64,000 nt of DNA, taken from Lycocorax pyrrhopterus obiensis (Eukaryota > Chordata > Aves > Passeriformes > Paradisaeidae). Shown here one piece after another: positions 46,361 to 58,000 of this stretch. The translations under genes and the position numbers were made by a program. The notes under the pieces are model-generated. The model saw nothing but the letters and a program-made list of their open reading frames with translations, was not told the DNA's origin and made no database searches. The stretch is from NCBI GenBank assembly GCA_014706295.1, contig JACSVZ010000004.1:10326465-10390464 (forward strand), in the 5' to 3' direction. Each line of letters starts with the position of its first letter. Position 1 is the first letter of the stretch.

Positions 46361-49300
46361 GAAAGTAGAAGAAAGTGAAATTTTTGTTAAAGATGGTGCT
46401 TTAAATTTTTGAGACACATCTGCTTTAGAAAAGCTTTGTAATTCCATTGTCTCACACTGCCAGCATGCTTTACACAGGGCAAGCAGCATGTGGGGAAAGC
46501 AGGTACTTAAAGTCAAGGCTGTTAACTTGCAGTGAGGTGATGTCTTCCATTCTTAACCTTTGAAATTCATTCAGTGTGTCCTGGATATGAGAAGAAAAGA
46601 AATTATGCACCATTTCTTTCAAAGCCGTCGTTATTTTTGAGGCATACACACACATTTATGTGTATTTCTAGAAATCGTTCATCATTCATATTAGCAATAA
46701 CTGACGTAAAATGTCACTCTGTTCCCTACTTTTATTCTTTATATATAGGGTTTAAACAATCTTGTTATGCTGCTGAGCTGTATTTGCAACATTTGTTAAG
46801 ACTGACATCACATACATAAAACATCTAAAAATTCAGCTTATCTGCTTTTGAGATGGCACAAATATGCTCACATATTGTATGAGCTGAAGGAATCTGGGCT
46901 CCTTAGACTGAAGAAAAGCAGGTTATAATTGGTAGCTGCAAACAGCGTGATCATTGAGAAAATATACTCTGTGTGTATTGGCTTCTAATAAACAGGATTA
47001 ACGGCCCATTCACTGCTTAGAAGACACTTCAATAAGTATTTAAAGATTCTGCTTTATTAGCACTAGGAATTGATAACAGATATCAGAACTCTAGTGTTAT
47101 CAATGAAATCTCATATTTAATGATATTTAATATTTACCAGATTTTGCAGAAAACAAAAAGTAAAAGAAGATATGGTTGTGTAGTAAACATCTACTTGTTA
47201 CTATTAATAATTTTGCAGCTGTGCTTCTCTATTTTATTTTATTTTTTTCTTAAATTGTTCTCATTCAAGGAGGCTGCTCTTTTCCCAGACACGATGCATT
47301 TGCTTACATGTGCACCACAGAGATTTCACCCAAGTCGACATGTTTCTAGATCTTACAAACCTGGAACCAAAACACTTGTCTCAGTAAGTAAGTAAATCTG
47401 ATAGATTCTTTCCAAGTATAGTATCTGACAGCATAACAGAGATCTAGCCTATTGTCATTGACTTATACCAGCCTTACAAGTGTGACAGGCATCGAGTGAA
47501 AGCTGCTTTTCTTAGGGACGATTGTTCCTTCTCATGCTAGCGTTGTTCACATTTTGGTGACATCATTCATTATATACTTTGAGGAGTCTTCCCTCTTAAA
47601 GCACATAAAAGTTCACTGCAATTCTCAAAAACCTGTTGTTTCATTTAGTGTGCCATGGGCATCACAATCACTTGAACATTTTTTTTTCTGAGTGTTTGCC
47701 TGATTGTGTTTCACATTAGCCTGACCTAATTTACCCACATCTGAAAGGCCATGCCAGGTTTCATTCCCTGTAAGTCAGCGTAGCCTCCACAGCCAGCCTA
47801 GGGAGATTTACAGATCCAGGGAATGTAGCTATAGCCTTGTCTTATTATTGCTGGAATTTGACCTATAAGAAGAAACTTTGCTTCCATTTTTATCCTGCCA
47901 AAGGTGTTTCTTAAGCCAAGGAACCCAATTTCTAATTTTCCCTAAGGAAACAAACAAACTCCAACAAAACACATACACAATTTCCCACCCTTCTCCACCC
48001 ACCAAAATAGCTACTGATATAAATCTTGTTAATGCCCCTCAGTTAATGCCCCTCACTGTTACTTCCTGTTTGGAGCTATCCTTGATCTACTTTTTCTTCC
48101 TGAAGAAAACTCTTATAATCAACTTTTCTATAAAGAGAGTATCTTGTAAGTCTTTGAAGACATAAAATTTCAGTATTCTCATTAATATTTCTTCAGAATC
48201 TGGAGCACAGTGCCTGGTGTTCAGGTAGTTCCCATTTTAGTTTTCTCTTTCAGGGTGCTACTTTTTCAGCTGGAACCTGACATCAGTTCTGAAATGGCAT
48301 TTGTGACCACAGATGGTATTCAACCATCACTGAAGGCAATGGGCACTTTTGCCTGCAGCATCTGCCCATTGGGACTAAAAACCTTTTCAGGCTTCTCTCT
48401 AATCCTGCTCAGATGCAGGAATATACCAGGAGAATCCAACAAGATTCTGACATCAGACCAGTTATGACAGTTTTATACAGTTTACTTATGTTAATCTAGC
48501 ATTAAAAAAAAGGTCAAATGCAAACGTTTTAAACCTGTAGCTGTCACTGCTGAATCACTGCAGTATTTCATTTGGATAGCACGATGTGAAACAGCCTAAA
48601 GAGGGTGATGGCCAGTTAGGGATCGAAAGAAAGGCAGAGGCAGACCTTGTATGATGGTGGCTAATATACATGAAAAAGTCTGCTGGCAGAGTTATGTCAC
48701 TAAATAAGTATTTTGGCAAGGATTGGTTCATCAAGCAAAGTCAGCTGTGCTAACAAAAACACTTTAATATCAGCCTTGTTGTGTCTATGCTGGAAGGACA
48801 GTGGAGAATTAATAAAAACAAAATTGACTGATGTTTCTAATTTAGGACTTTTTTTAGAGTGGGTTTAAATTGATTTTTCATTAAATAACTATGGCTAGGA
48901 ATTCTAGTTTCTGTTTTTTCATTTCCCTCTATCCATGGTTTGCACTGTGATGACCTCCTTAATCTAGGTTTTAAATAATTTCTATCAAACTAAGCTCAAA
49001 TGATCTCATTTTGGTATTATAATATTAATATGCTTTGTTTTTTTCCGGCTTGGCAGCCTTGTTCAAAAATGCACATCATTTATATTCAGGTAAGTCTTTA
49101 TTTGCAAGAAGAAGTTCCAAGTGCAGCAGCTTTTCTATTTTCCCTGGAGTATTTTTCATGTTTGAAACATGTAACCATTCTAGATCACCTTTCCCATAGC
49201 TTGTGTAAGTCTATCAAAATCAAATTTGCTCTAGGCAATAAACCAGCCTAAAGCTGAAATACTGACTGTGACCCTTTGGAAAAACAGAAAGAATTTATCA

Positions 49301-49524
49301 GTAAAAGTGTTATGTCCCTTTCGCAATATCTCAATTAATTATCCTTGTGCCACTGTAGGTCTGGCAGGTATATTGCCATCAAATGGCCAGGGTGAACTAA
49401 AATACATTCTGTTATTCCATCTTTAATACACAAACTATTCTAAAGCTAAGCAGATACTGTTATTATAGAAAGGGGAAAATTGTGCAAACTTACTGCAGAG
49501 CTCTGCAAAGGCAGATGTGGTTTC

Positions 49525-49557
49525 AAATGCCAGATTAACACTGTTAATCTGGCATTT
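49525..49557. repeat. Perfect 33-nt palindrome (16-bp arms, 1-nt centre)
   Basis: AAATGCCAGATTAACA at 49,525-49,540 is repeated in exact reverse complement at 49,542-49,557 around a single C. Confidence 0.92.
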
Positions 49558-49882
49558 TAACTTCTCATAAAGGTTGTGGTCTGTACCTTCTAACACCATC
49601 TTAAGTTGTGTGTTTAACCAGAAAAACAGAAGTAGAAACCACAGAAAAATTGTAGCTGATCTTGTGATAGTTTAAGGTGAATATTACCTGCTGCATCTGG
49701 ATATATGGCTTGGTGTTGGGGGACTGATACAGAGTTGTTCTGTCAGCTCCACTTGAACTAACCTCATTACTTTTGGATTCTTCCCTGAGGCTATTTCTAC
49801 CCCATTTTGTACAACTAGAGCAACATGATGAGACTGAAGTTTTGCAGACTTGAGTCTATGGCATGAACTACTAATTCATCTC

Positions 49883-49906
49883 TTTTTTTTTTTTTTTTTT
49901 TTTTTT
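49883..49906. repeat. T24 homopolymer
   Basis: Uninterrupted run of 24 T, preceded by CATCTC and followed by GTTTTAAGG. It could be an assembly-sensitive site or a minus-strand retroposon tail; no flanking duplication was identified. Confidence 0.9.
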
Positions 49907-52444
49907 GTTTTAAGGAATAGTTGATTTCCCTTGCATAGGAAACTTGTTAAATTGTCTAATTAGATTGCCAGAAGGGGCAATTTATTATTAAGGTCTGAGA
50001 AGTCATATTCTAGGTGGGTTTTTTGTGGGTTTACATCTGTTATGATTAAATAATATTTTTTGGTAACATTTCATATTACTTGATTTTTAGGGTGATGTTA
50101 AATAGGGGAAATTATCAGCAAGTAAGTTGAGTGTCAAAACCAGAAATCATCATGAAAACTGTTTTGCTGCCTTACAGAGGCAGTCTACAATAACATTTTT
50201 AAAAACTGGAATATATATTCTGTCCACAGAAAGCTGTTAATATTTCACGAACCACGGAAGTTCTTCATGATGAACATAGCATTTTTCTTATTGTTTACAG
50301 TGCTATTTACCAATCCAGAAAAGTTAACCTTGTTTTCAAATGCAACTGAAGCAAGGCCCAAAGAACTAACTCAATTATTTAATAAATACACTGGTTTTGG
50401 ATGGATTGTATATTGATAAACCTTTTTATTACCCCACATGCAAAGCATCAGCACAAAATAAGCTCAGTCTAAAATATGTGCAAGTCTCCAGCAGAAAAAA
50501 ATTAACAATAAAAAGCTTATGGAGAGCAGCCTATGATTCTCTTGTTTGCAGACAAGACTGTCTCTGGTATAGCTTATTTCCAATAAAAACATTCAAATGC
50601 AGCTGGATTTAGGCATGAAATAAGATTTTATTTCAAAAATTTGCTACTAAAATAATTGCATCTGGAAGCAAATATTTGATAAGCATTTCTTACATACATC
50701 TCATCTATACCTTAACACTTGAAATTGAACTCATTTAATACGTGCCCTCTTCACAACTCACATCTATGAGGTATTGATTTGGATACTAAAAATGAGCAGA
50801 ACCAAAATTAATGACCACTTTGCAATATGTGATTGTAATCAAATATTGTGGGGCAACTCTAGCTGTATGTGGTGAATTTCCATTTCCACCTGGTTCCTAG
50901 TTTATGAACCTGATTCATCGGTCTTGGAAGGATTTTTCACGTTCCTGCTTTATCAGCAGCGAGATACAAGGCATTGATATTACATGCTGTTATATATAAC
51001 AGCAGCCTAATGCTATTTCATTTTTCCAATAATAACAATATATCTCACCACAGTAATGATAGCGTATTGTCAGACTTTACTGAAAATTGCAATTTTTAGC
51101 TATCACTTGAGAGAACACTTACTGTAAGAAACAGTCTTTAAGACTCAGGACTTAAAAATTAGCTCTCATTAGCTCTACTCATTTCTGTGGTCAAATGTAT
51201 TTCACTGCCCAGTTCTGTAGTGGTTACCAGCTACCAGAGAAAGGGACAGATGATGAGAGATGCTTGTGGCTCAGCTAATTACTAGTAAGTCCATCTGTAG
51301 TGAGATGTGTGGTTGGGGGAGGGAGAACAATTTCTGTGAGGTGGCAGCTGTTTACTGAATTATTTTCTGGGTCCTGGGGACAAATGCCAGGCAATGTATC
51401 CCACTGATGGTCCTGCTCCCTCTGAGCACACGACACAGCTGCTGGACTTTACTGCTGTGTGAAGTGCAGACCTGAGATCTCCAGCAACTTCTGGTGACAA
51501 GTAATTTGGGAACATATGGTCTCGACATCTGTGGTGGCCAGGGTTGGGCAGCCAAATTGCAAAGGCAGGCAGTTGCACTCTGAAATGCATGGACTTATTT
51601 CTTCAGCACCTTCTTCTCTGTGGAAGCTGCCCTGCAGAGACTGGTTTAGATTGTGTCCCATTATAGCCATTCATAAGAGCTGTGAGTGTCTCTGAGACAT
51701 CATCTGATCTCTCTTGTTCCTGCCTGCTGTGTCCTGAAGTGTCATCTCAGTGTCCAGACAGAACAGTAACCCTCTGAGTGAGGGCTTGACGAGAAGTGCA
51801 AGTCCCTTCAGTGTGTCCCTGGGAGTAACTGGAATTGTTGTCAGTGCTTTGTGATCTTCCAGTCCTGGCAGGCTCTGCAAGTCATTCACACAAATATGAA
51901 TGGTGCTGTTGTCTCACCTCCTGGAAACTCAGGGTACACACACCGACTGACCCTCCCTTCCTGTTATTCCTCAACGATGTGACTGGTTCATGCTGATTTT
52001 TGCCAAGCTTGGCCAGCCTCATTACCATGGTACCCAGCAGGTTTTGGGTCACCCCAGATACTGCCACAGCCTGCCTTGAGCCTCCTGAAAGCTGCTTCCC
52101 AGGTGGGCAAAGTGCTCCAGTTCCAAGGTTCCATTAGCAGTGAATGTGTGGGACTGCTGCCTATCCATGCTACCTTTAAATAACTGTGTGGATGCTAGTA
52201 ACAGTTTGGGTGCTAGTAAAAAATACTGGTACTTCAGACAATTTTTCAAATTCATTAAGACAAGTAATGTGCAACATGGTTCGTGACTGTGTTGGAGGGA
52301 CTAAACCTTCTTCCTGATAAATTATACAATTATGCTTTGAAATGCATTTACTTGTTTTGAAACATTATTTCTCTGTGGTTTAAAAAAATGATATTTTCTG
52401 CTTCTGAAAATAAGCAAGTTATTGATAAGAGGGTTCATTTTGTT

Positions 52445-52914
52445 ATAATGATGCCATGATGATTTTTTGCCTTTTCTTTTATACCCCTTTTATACCTTTT
52501 TATAACTTCTGTATTCTTAGTGGTTTTTGCCTACATTCTTGGACTTGTTTGTCAAGCTAGAAGACTCAACATCTTAGAAGCTTCGTAGTTAGGGATCAGT
52601 GTGCCCCAGACCCCAAGGTCCTCTCCGGAACACATTTTGTAAACTAAGATAGAACCATCCAGGGGAAGGTTCCTTGGGGAGGGGGGCTCACTCGAGCCTC
52701 TCATTGGGGAATCTTTGATAGATATGCTAATTAGTAACACCTATAATGTTATACCAGATCTTTTGGGTGGGTGCATTGTGGTGTGCATTGAGGTCCATTC
52801 CACCTGGATGTGGTGCACCTAAGGATCCTTAAAATAAATACCAAGGTAAAATCCCTTTTTCCCTTCTAACCATGTTTGACTCTTGATTTTAAGACCAGGA
52901 AAAGGCATCAATAA
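52445..52914 (+). mobile_element. Solo LTR with 7-bp inverted termini and 4-bp target-site duplication
   Basis: The LTR proper is 52,449-52,910 (462 bp). It begins TGATGCC and ends GGCATCA, a perfect 7-bp inverted terminal repeat, and is flanked by ATAA on each side (52,445-52,448 and 52,911-52,914). AATAAA lies at 52,833-52,838, 72 nt before the 3' end. Distinctive internal blocks are GTTCCTTGGGGAGGGGGGCT and GATATGCTAATTAGTAACAC. No internal retroviral coding region adjoins it. A 4-bp duplication is usual for gammaretrovirus-like (class I) elements (established), so this LTR comes from a different lineage than the 6-bp one at 35,915. Confidence 0.88.
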
Positions 52915-54849
52915 AACGGTTTTGTTTCTATTCAAACAGAATGTATCTGAGAGACAAATAGTCTTTATTTGCTAACTAGTTACATATATATATTTTTTTT
53001 TTTAGATAATTCTAGCACCTTAATAACCTGGTAAGATAGTTATTAAAACATAAGAGATTAAATTCTAATGAGAACACTACAGTCCACTTCTTGAAAGGGC
53101 TTTCAGGAAGGGATTGCTAAAAGAAATAAAGAAAGAGTAAATTAATTTTCCAACTTATAACAAAAGGCAGTATAGTAGTGCCAGGCTGTAGCCACCTACA
53201 CGAATAACGATAAATTAAGTGGTGTTTTACCCAGCTAGTTTTAGACTGCTATGCATGAGCAGGCAGAAAGTCTTCATTTTCCCTGGAATGGATTATTTGG
53301 AGAATTTGCTATGTATCAGCCTTAACTGTACTACTTCTTGTACATGAGTACAGATGGATTAACAGCAAAGAGGATATCAGGACCTTTGTCAAGCTTGTAG
53401 ATAACCCATGGAAGAGGATACACAATGCAACCTCCTCTGTGTTACTGTGCAGTCAGGAAATGGCCTGGAAGCAAGACAGCATTGTAGAGCCACGGGGATA
53501 AGGCTGCTGGATCACGGAGATCCTCCGAGGAGAGTGGGCAGTGACCAGCGCTGGAGTCCTGCCCAGCTCCCAGCAGGAGGGAGCAAAGTGTTTTATACTC
53601 CCTGCTCTCACTGACACTGTTCGCACCTGGATTTGGATTCACTGTTGCAAAGCACATTCTGTAGCCACAGTAAATAACTCATTCACGGTCAAAATAAAAG
53701 AGGGTTTCATGGGGAGTTCAATATGAGCAGAACAGAACTCATAATACAATTCTTGACTGACTTGAGAGGGGAATAAAAACAAACCTGCTTCCTACAGGTC
53801 AAGAAATACTTGTGGATTACGGATTACTAGTAAAAAAGATTTGCACTGATTTGGGCACATTAGGGAAAGCTATTAACATACTAGCAACAACAACAACTAA
53901 CAAGGCAAAAAATAGTTAATGGTGATGAGGACTATAAAAAAAATGAAAGTCAGAATTAAAACATCTTGCAAGAATTGTGACGTAAATCTCCTACTTTCCT
54001 TGTATATCATACAGTACGTCACTGATACAGCAACCACTATTTACAAAGCAATAAATTCCAATTGATGGGGAGGACATTTTAATTAACACCATTCAGGCTC
54101 AGTTTTATTATATGTAATATAAAATTATTTTTAATTTGATCTCCCCTAAAACCTGAACTCCCAAATTTTGAACCAATTTTTGCCAAGTGATATAACATAA
54201 TTACACTGAATACAATACACACAAACTGTTATGACACCCAGGTGATTAAAGGTAAAGCAGTTATTTTTATGACATTTCTGTTCTCCCTTCACACCAAACA
54301 AATAATTTAGAGCAATTTAATTGAGAGGAAAGTAGCGAAGTGGATATGGTGTATATTACATTAAGATGAAAGAAAAAGAAAAGGAAAATGTAGATATTCT
54401 TGTGCAGTGCTGGAAGCATTACAAGAAAAGGAGCAGGAGCATGTGTTGCATTTACAGGGGATAAAAATACAGTGTGCTACTAATGGAAAGATGAGCAATA
54501 AACAACATGAAATGTTAGATGAAGCGAACAAAATGCAAGAGAAGACAAAAGAATAAAGTAAAGTTAGAAAGTAAAATTACCTGGAAAGCAACCATGCCAT
54601 TGCTTCAGCAGACACTCTCCACCCCAGCCCTTTTTTTTGTGAAGGACTCCATACAGTATAAAGATACAGTTCTTTGCCTAAAAGCCACGCTAGCCAGCAG
54701 AGGTCTGAGACAACAGCAGGATCAATGTAGTGCAAGAAAGGTACAGAGTGTGGTGATACGCTCGCTCAGCCCTATGTATTGTGGTACATCAGTCAATTGA
54801 ATTGAAATTCCTCGGACTATTCCTTTAAAGCTGGATTCTAGATGAAAAT
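52915..54849. other. Intergenic, no gene recognised
   Basis: AT-rich apart from a GC-richer island at about 53,440-53,660 with no recognised coding or repeat signature. Confidence 0.55.
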
Positions 54850-55010
54850 GTAAAAAGGGTGGTGGTAAACTTCAGCAAATCCAGCCAAGGCTGGGACAGG
54901 TTGCCTGGAGAGGCTGTGAATCCACTACCCCAGGAGGTGTTCAGCACCTAACCTGTCAAATCCCTGAGCACTCTGATGTGAATCCAGTGCAACCTTGCTT
55001 TGGACGCAGA
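54850..55010 (+). repeat. CR1 LINE 3' fragment (diverged)
   Basis: GGGACAGGTTGCCTGGAGAG, GCTGTGAATCCACTACCCCA and GGAGGTGTTCAGCACC follow the CR1 3' consensus in plus orientation. Confidence 0.75.
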
Positions 55011-58000
55011 TCTTCTGTGGGCCTTCCAGCCACAGTGCATCCGTGATTCCTTCATTTCGTACATGCTGGGATTCTGTTTCTATCACACACAGATTCTCAC
55101 TAATGTTCACTGTACATTCACCTGTACATTCATAATCAAAATGTGCCTTGATATTTGCTTCCAGTCTGTGCACCAAAAGGTGTGTAGGAATGGATGGATT
55201 TAACAACAAAATCAATCAGAAATGGTGAGAATAGCAAGCCATGAATAGATGGCATCATTTGGAGGGAAAAAAGTTAAACCAAACAAATTAACCGAACAAA
55301 GGAGAAAGATGGAAAAGCAGAACTTGAAAAATTAATTCAGTTATTTCTTGTTCTATATGAAATAAACATATATTTGTAGTGGTATAATTCCACGGATTTT
55401 GATGATGCATGTTATCTGTTGATACAAAAATTGTAAGATGTATAACATCTACATCCAAAACAGCCTCACTTTTTATCAACTGTTTTGTACCAGCTTTACA
55501 CTGTATGTAATTTAAAAATTTTTCCAATTCTTACATCATTTATCTGTTCTCTCTGCTCATTCTTTCAATTCTCAACCATTTCTTAGCTTTGTTTTTTCTG
55601 TCTGGTGACAAAGTTGTTATAAAAGACAAAACAGATAAAATTGCAGAATAATGACAGTGGATGTCCCCTCTGGTGAGATCTAGATTTCCTCAGTGGAGAA
55701 TGTATGACCTTCTTTAATTTCTGACACTTGAAACCTTTCTTTAATAATGTAATTTCAGCCTAATTTAACAATCAGCACATTAGATGTCTTTTAAAGGTAC
55801 TCCCATCTTTTATTGGTTTTAGCAACCAATTACTTCCCAGCCCAACTAGCCCCAGTTCACCTCTATAGTGGCACAGCATGTTGGAATAAATCACTTGCCT
55901 TCTGCCCTTTGCACTCGTAAAATAAAAATCCAAGCATAGATGTAGATGTGTGCAGTAATGAGGGATGAACCAAAACAAGAAAATGCATGTTTGCCTCTTC
56001 ATATGGTCACCTGGCTTGAACGTTTCTAATGCCAGGATGTTTTCTGGAAAGAAAAGAAGCTATCATTTAAGGAATTTTATAACCAGGGAATATTTTTACT
56101 ACGACTGCAGATTAACATTATGCTTTCCTCTGCTAGATGTGATCCCATTTAATTATGTTCTGTCCTTGCAGAGACACTTGATGATGTGATTCTCTTGATG
56201 ATAAGAAGGTTGTACACAGCCTGCTGAGGTCAAGTTCCCAGCAGTCACAGAGTACGTCAGTGGTGCCAGTGAAGTCAATAGAACTGCTTTTATGTACTTC
56301 AAGTTTGAGCACATGGTTGAACCCTGCTTTTTTCTTTTTTTTTTTTTTAACTCTGTTCTTCTGTATTGAGGTCACATTGGCTGTTTCATTCTGTTTGTGC
56401 TTTCAATCTCTATTTTTTACTGAGGACATTGTAGGCTGAACAGGAATTCCGCTTTTTCAAGTGGCATACAGAAGAGTAATTTCCTACTTAAAGTTTTCTT
56501 CTCTATCAAGTACTTTGTGGAATATATCTTCGTTCATTTGGATACAGAATGGCTGAGATGAAAAGGTACTTCTGCTTCCAGCAGCCACTGGCAGAGGCCT
56601 GAAAAGCTTTTGTCAAGCACTGCCATCACACCTACAAACACCTGAACTGTGGCAAACTCCCAGGGAACCAGTGCGGCATTCCACTCCACTCTGCATTGAG
56701 TCATCTCCGAGGTGGGACACTTCTCTTTTCTTCCTCTTTTCCTCTCTGAGCCAGGAATAGTTCCAGGAGCAGAAGACAGTTTCAGTCTGGATCAACTGCT
56801 GACTTTTTTAGCTTATATTTTTATCTCTTCCATATGATGCTGATCCTGGAGAGGAGCCTAAGTTGAACATTCCTGGCTTTTTTTTCCTGGATCTTCTGCT
56901 GCACATAAAAAATCAGCTCTGTGGGGTTATTGTGGAAACTCTGAAAAGCTCTCTCTCCTTTGCCTTTCTCCCCTGCCTCCTTTGCCTATGGCTGTAGTGA
57001 ACAGCAGCACTCACTGCAGAACTCAGGTACAACACAGTTACAACATGCAGCAATTATAACACGCATCAGTCCCACACAGTGTACATAATCACACCCAGTA
57101 TTTCGGAACTGTAATTAAGTCTTGGGAAAATGCTGCACTCATTTACATCACCAGACTGAACTGTGTTAAAATACTACTATATTGGAACAATGTTTTCCAA
57201 AATAGTTGACTTGAAATAGGTCTTCAAGGGATCTACAAAATTCTCTTCTAAAAGTTTGTAATGCTGCAACAAATCAAAAATGAGACAAGTGTATATCAAA
57301 ATATTAAAAAATGAGTCTTGTCATAAGTGTCACTTAATAATGTGTATATATTAGATTACGCAAATAATTAAATTATGTGTTTAATATTTATTTACTATCA
57401 AAAATGATGATATCTAGATACAACTATAACCTTAGTGGTTAAACTGAAACACTGTGCATTTTATTACTTATGAAACAGTGGAATCATACAATCATATCAA
57501 CGGACATATCAAAAGTACAGAAACATTCATTTTCTCTTTCTTTGAATAGTTTAGCTATCACATTATTTGATGGACCAAAGGATAGTTCCCTGACAAAGTA
57601 GATTAAAATCATAAAGCTGTGAGTAACGCGAGTATATTGCCTTTCATCTGCATCTCCACTCACCCACTTGGACAAATGGGGCTTGTAGTTACTTGTTTCC
57701 TCTTTAAGCACGTTTGCCCAAGGCAACAAACCACAGAAATTACAGGTAACAGTTTATCAAATGCTTGCAGGCAGTTAATTCCCTCTCTTCTGTCACTCAG
57801 TATCATTTTATTACGGGAACCTTGACCCAGGTGTGCCATGAGCTTGAAAGTTCAGGAGGTGGGATGCAACTGTCACATGAAAGATGGATGATGTGCATTT
57901 TATGTTTTCAGAGCATGTTAGTGTATCTCAGAGTGGACGTGCTAATAAAAGGTGACATCTTAGCAGCGATATTGTGGGAGCCTTGGGAAAAGGACTCAGA

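Larger units (their letters stand above)
46361..52440. other. Intergenic, no gene recognised
   Basis: AT-rich sequence with a possible diverged CR1 scrap near 46,880-46,970 (CTGAAGAAAAGCAGG), a tandem pair GTTAATGCCCCTCA at 48,028-48,055, the palindrome at 49,525-49,557 and a T24 run. A GC-richer stretch at about 51,340-52,230 looks like an old repeat that I cannot name. Confidence 0.5.

Noticed and set aside
45765..46516. Minus-strand open frames of 197 and 230 codons
   Set aside because: They lie mostly inside the LTR-like repeat, overlap in two frames, and reflect its subrepeats.
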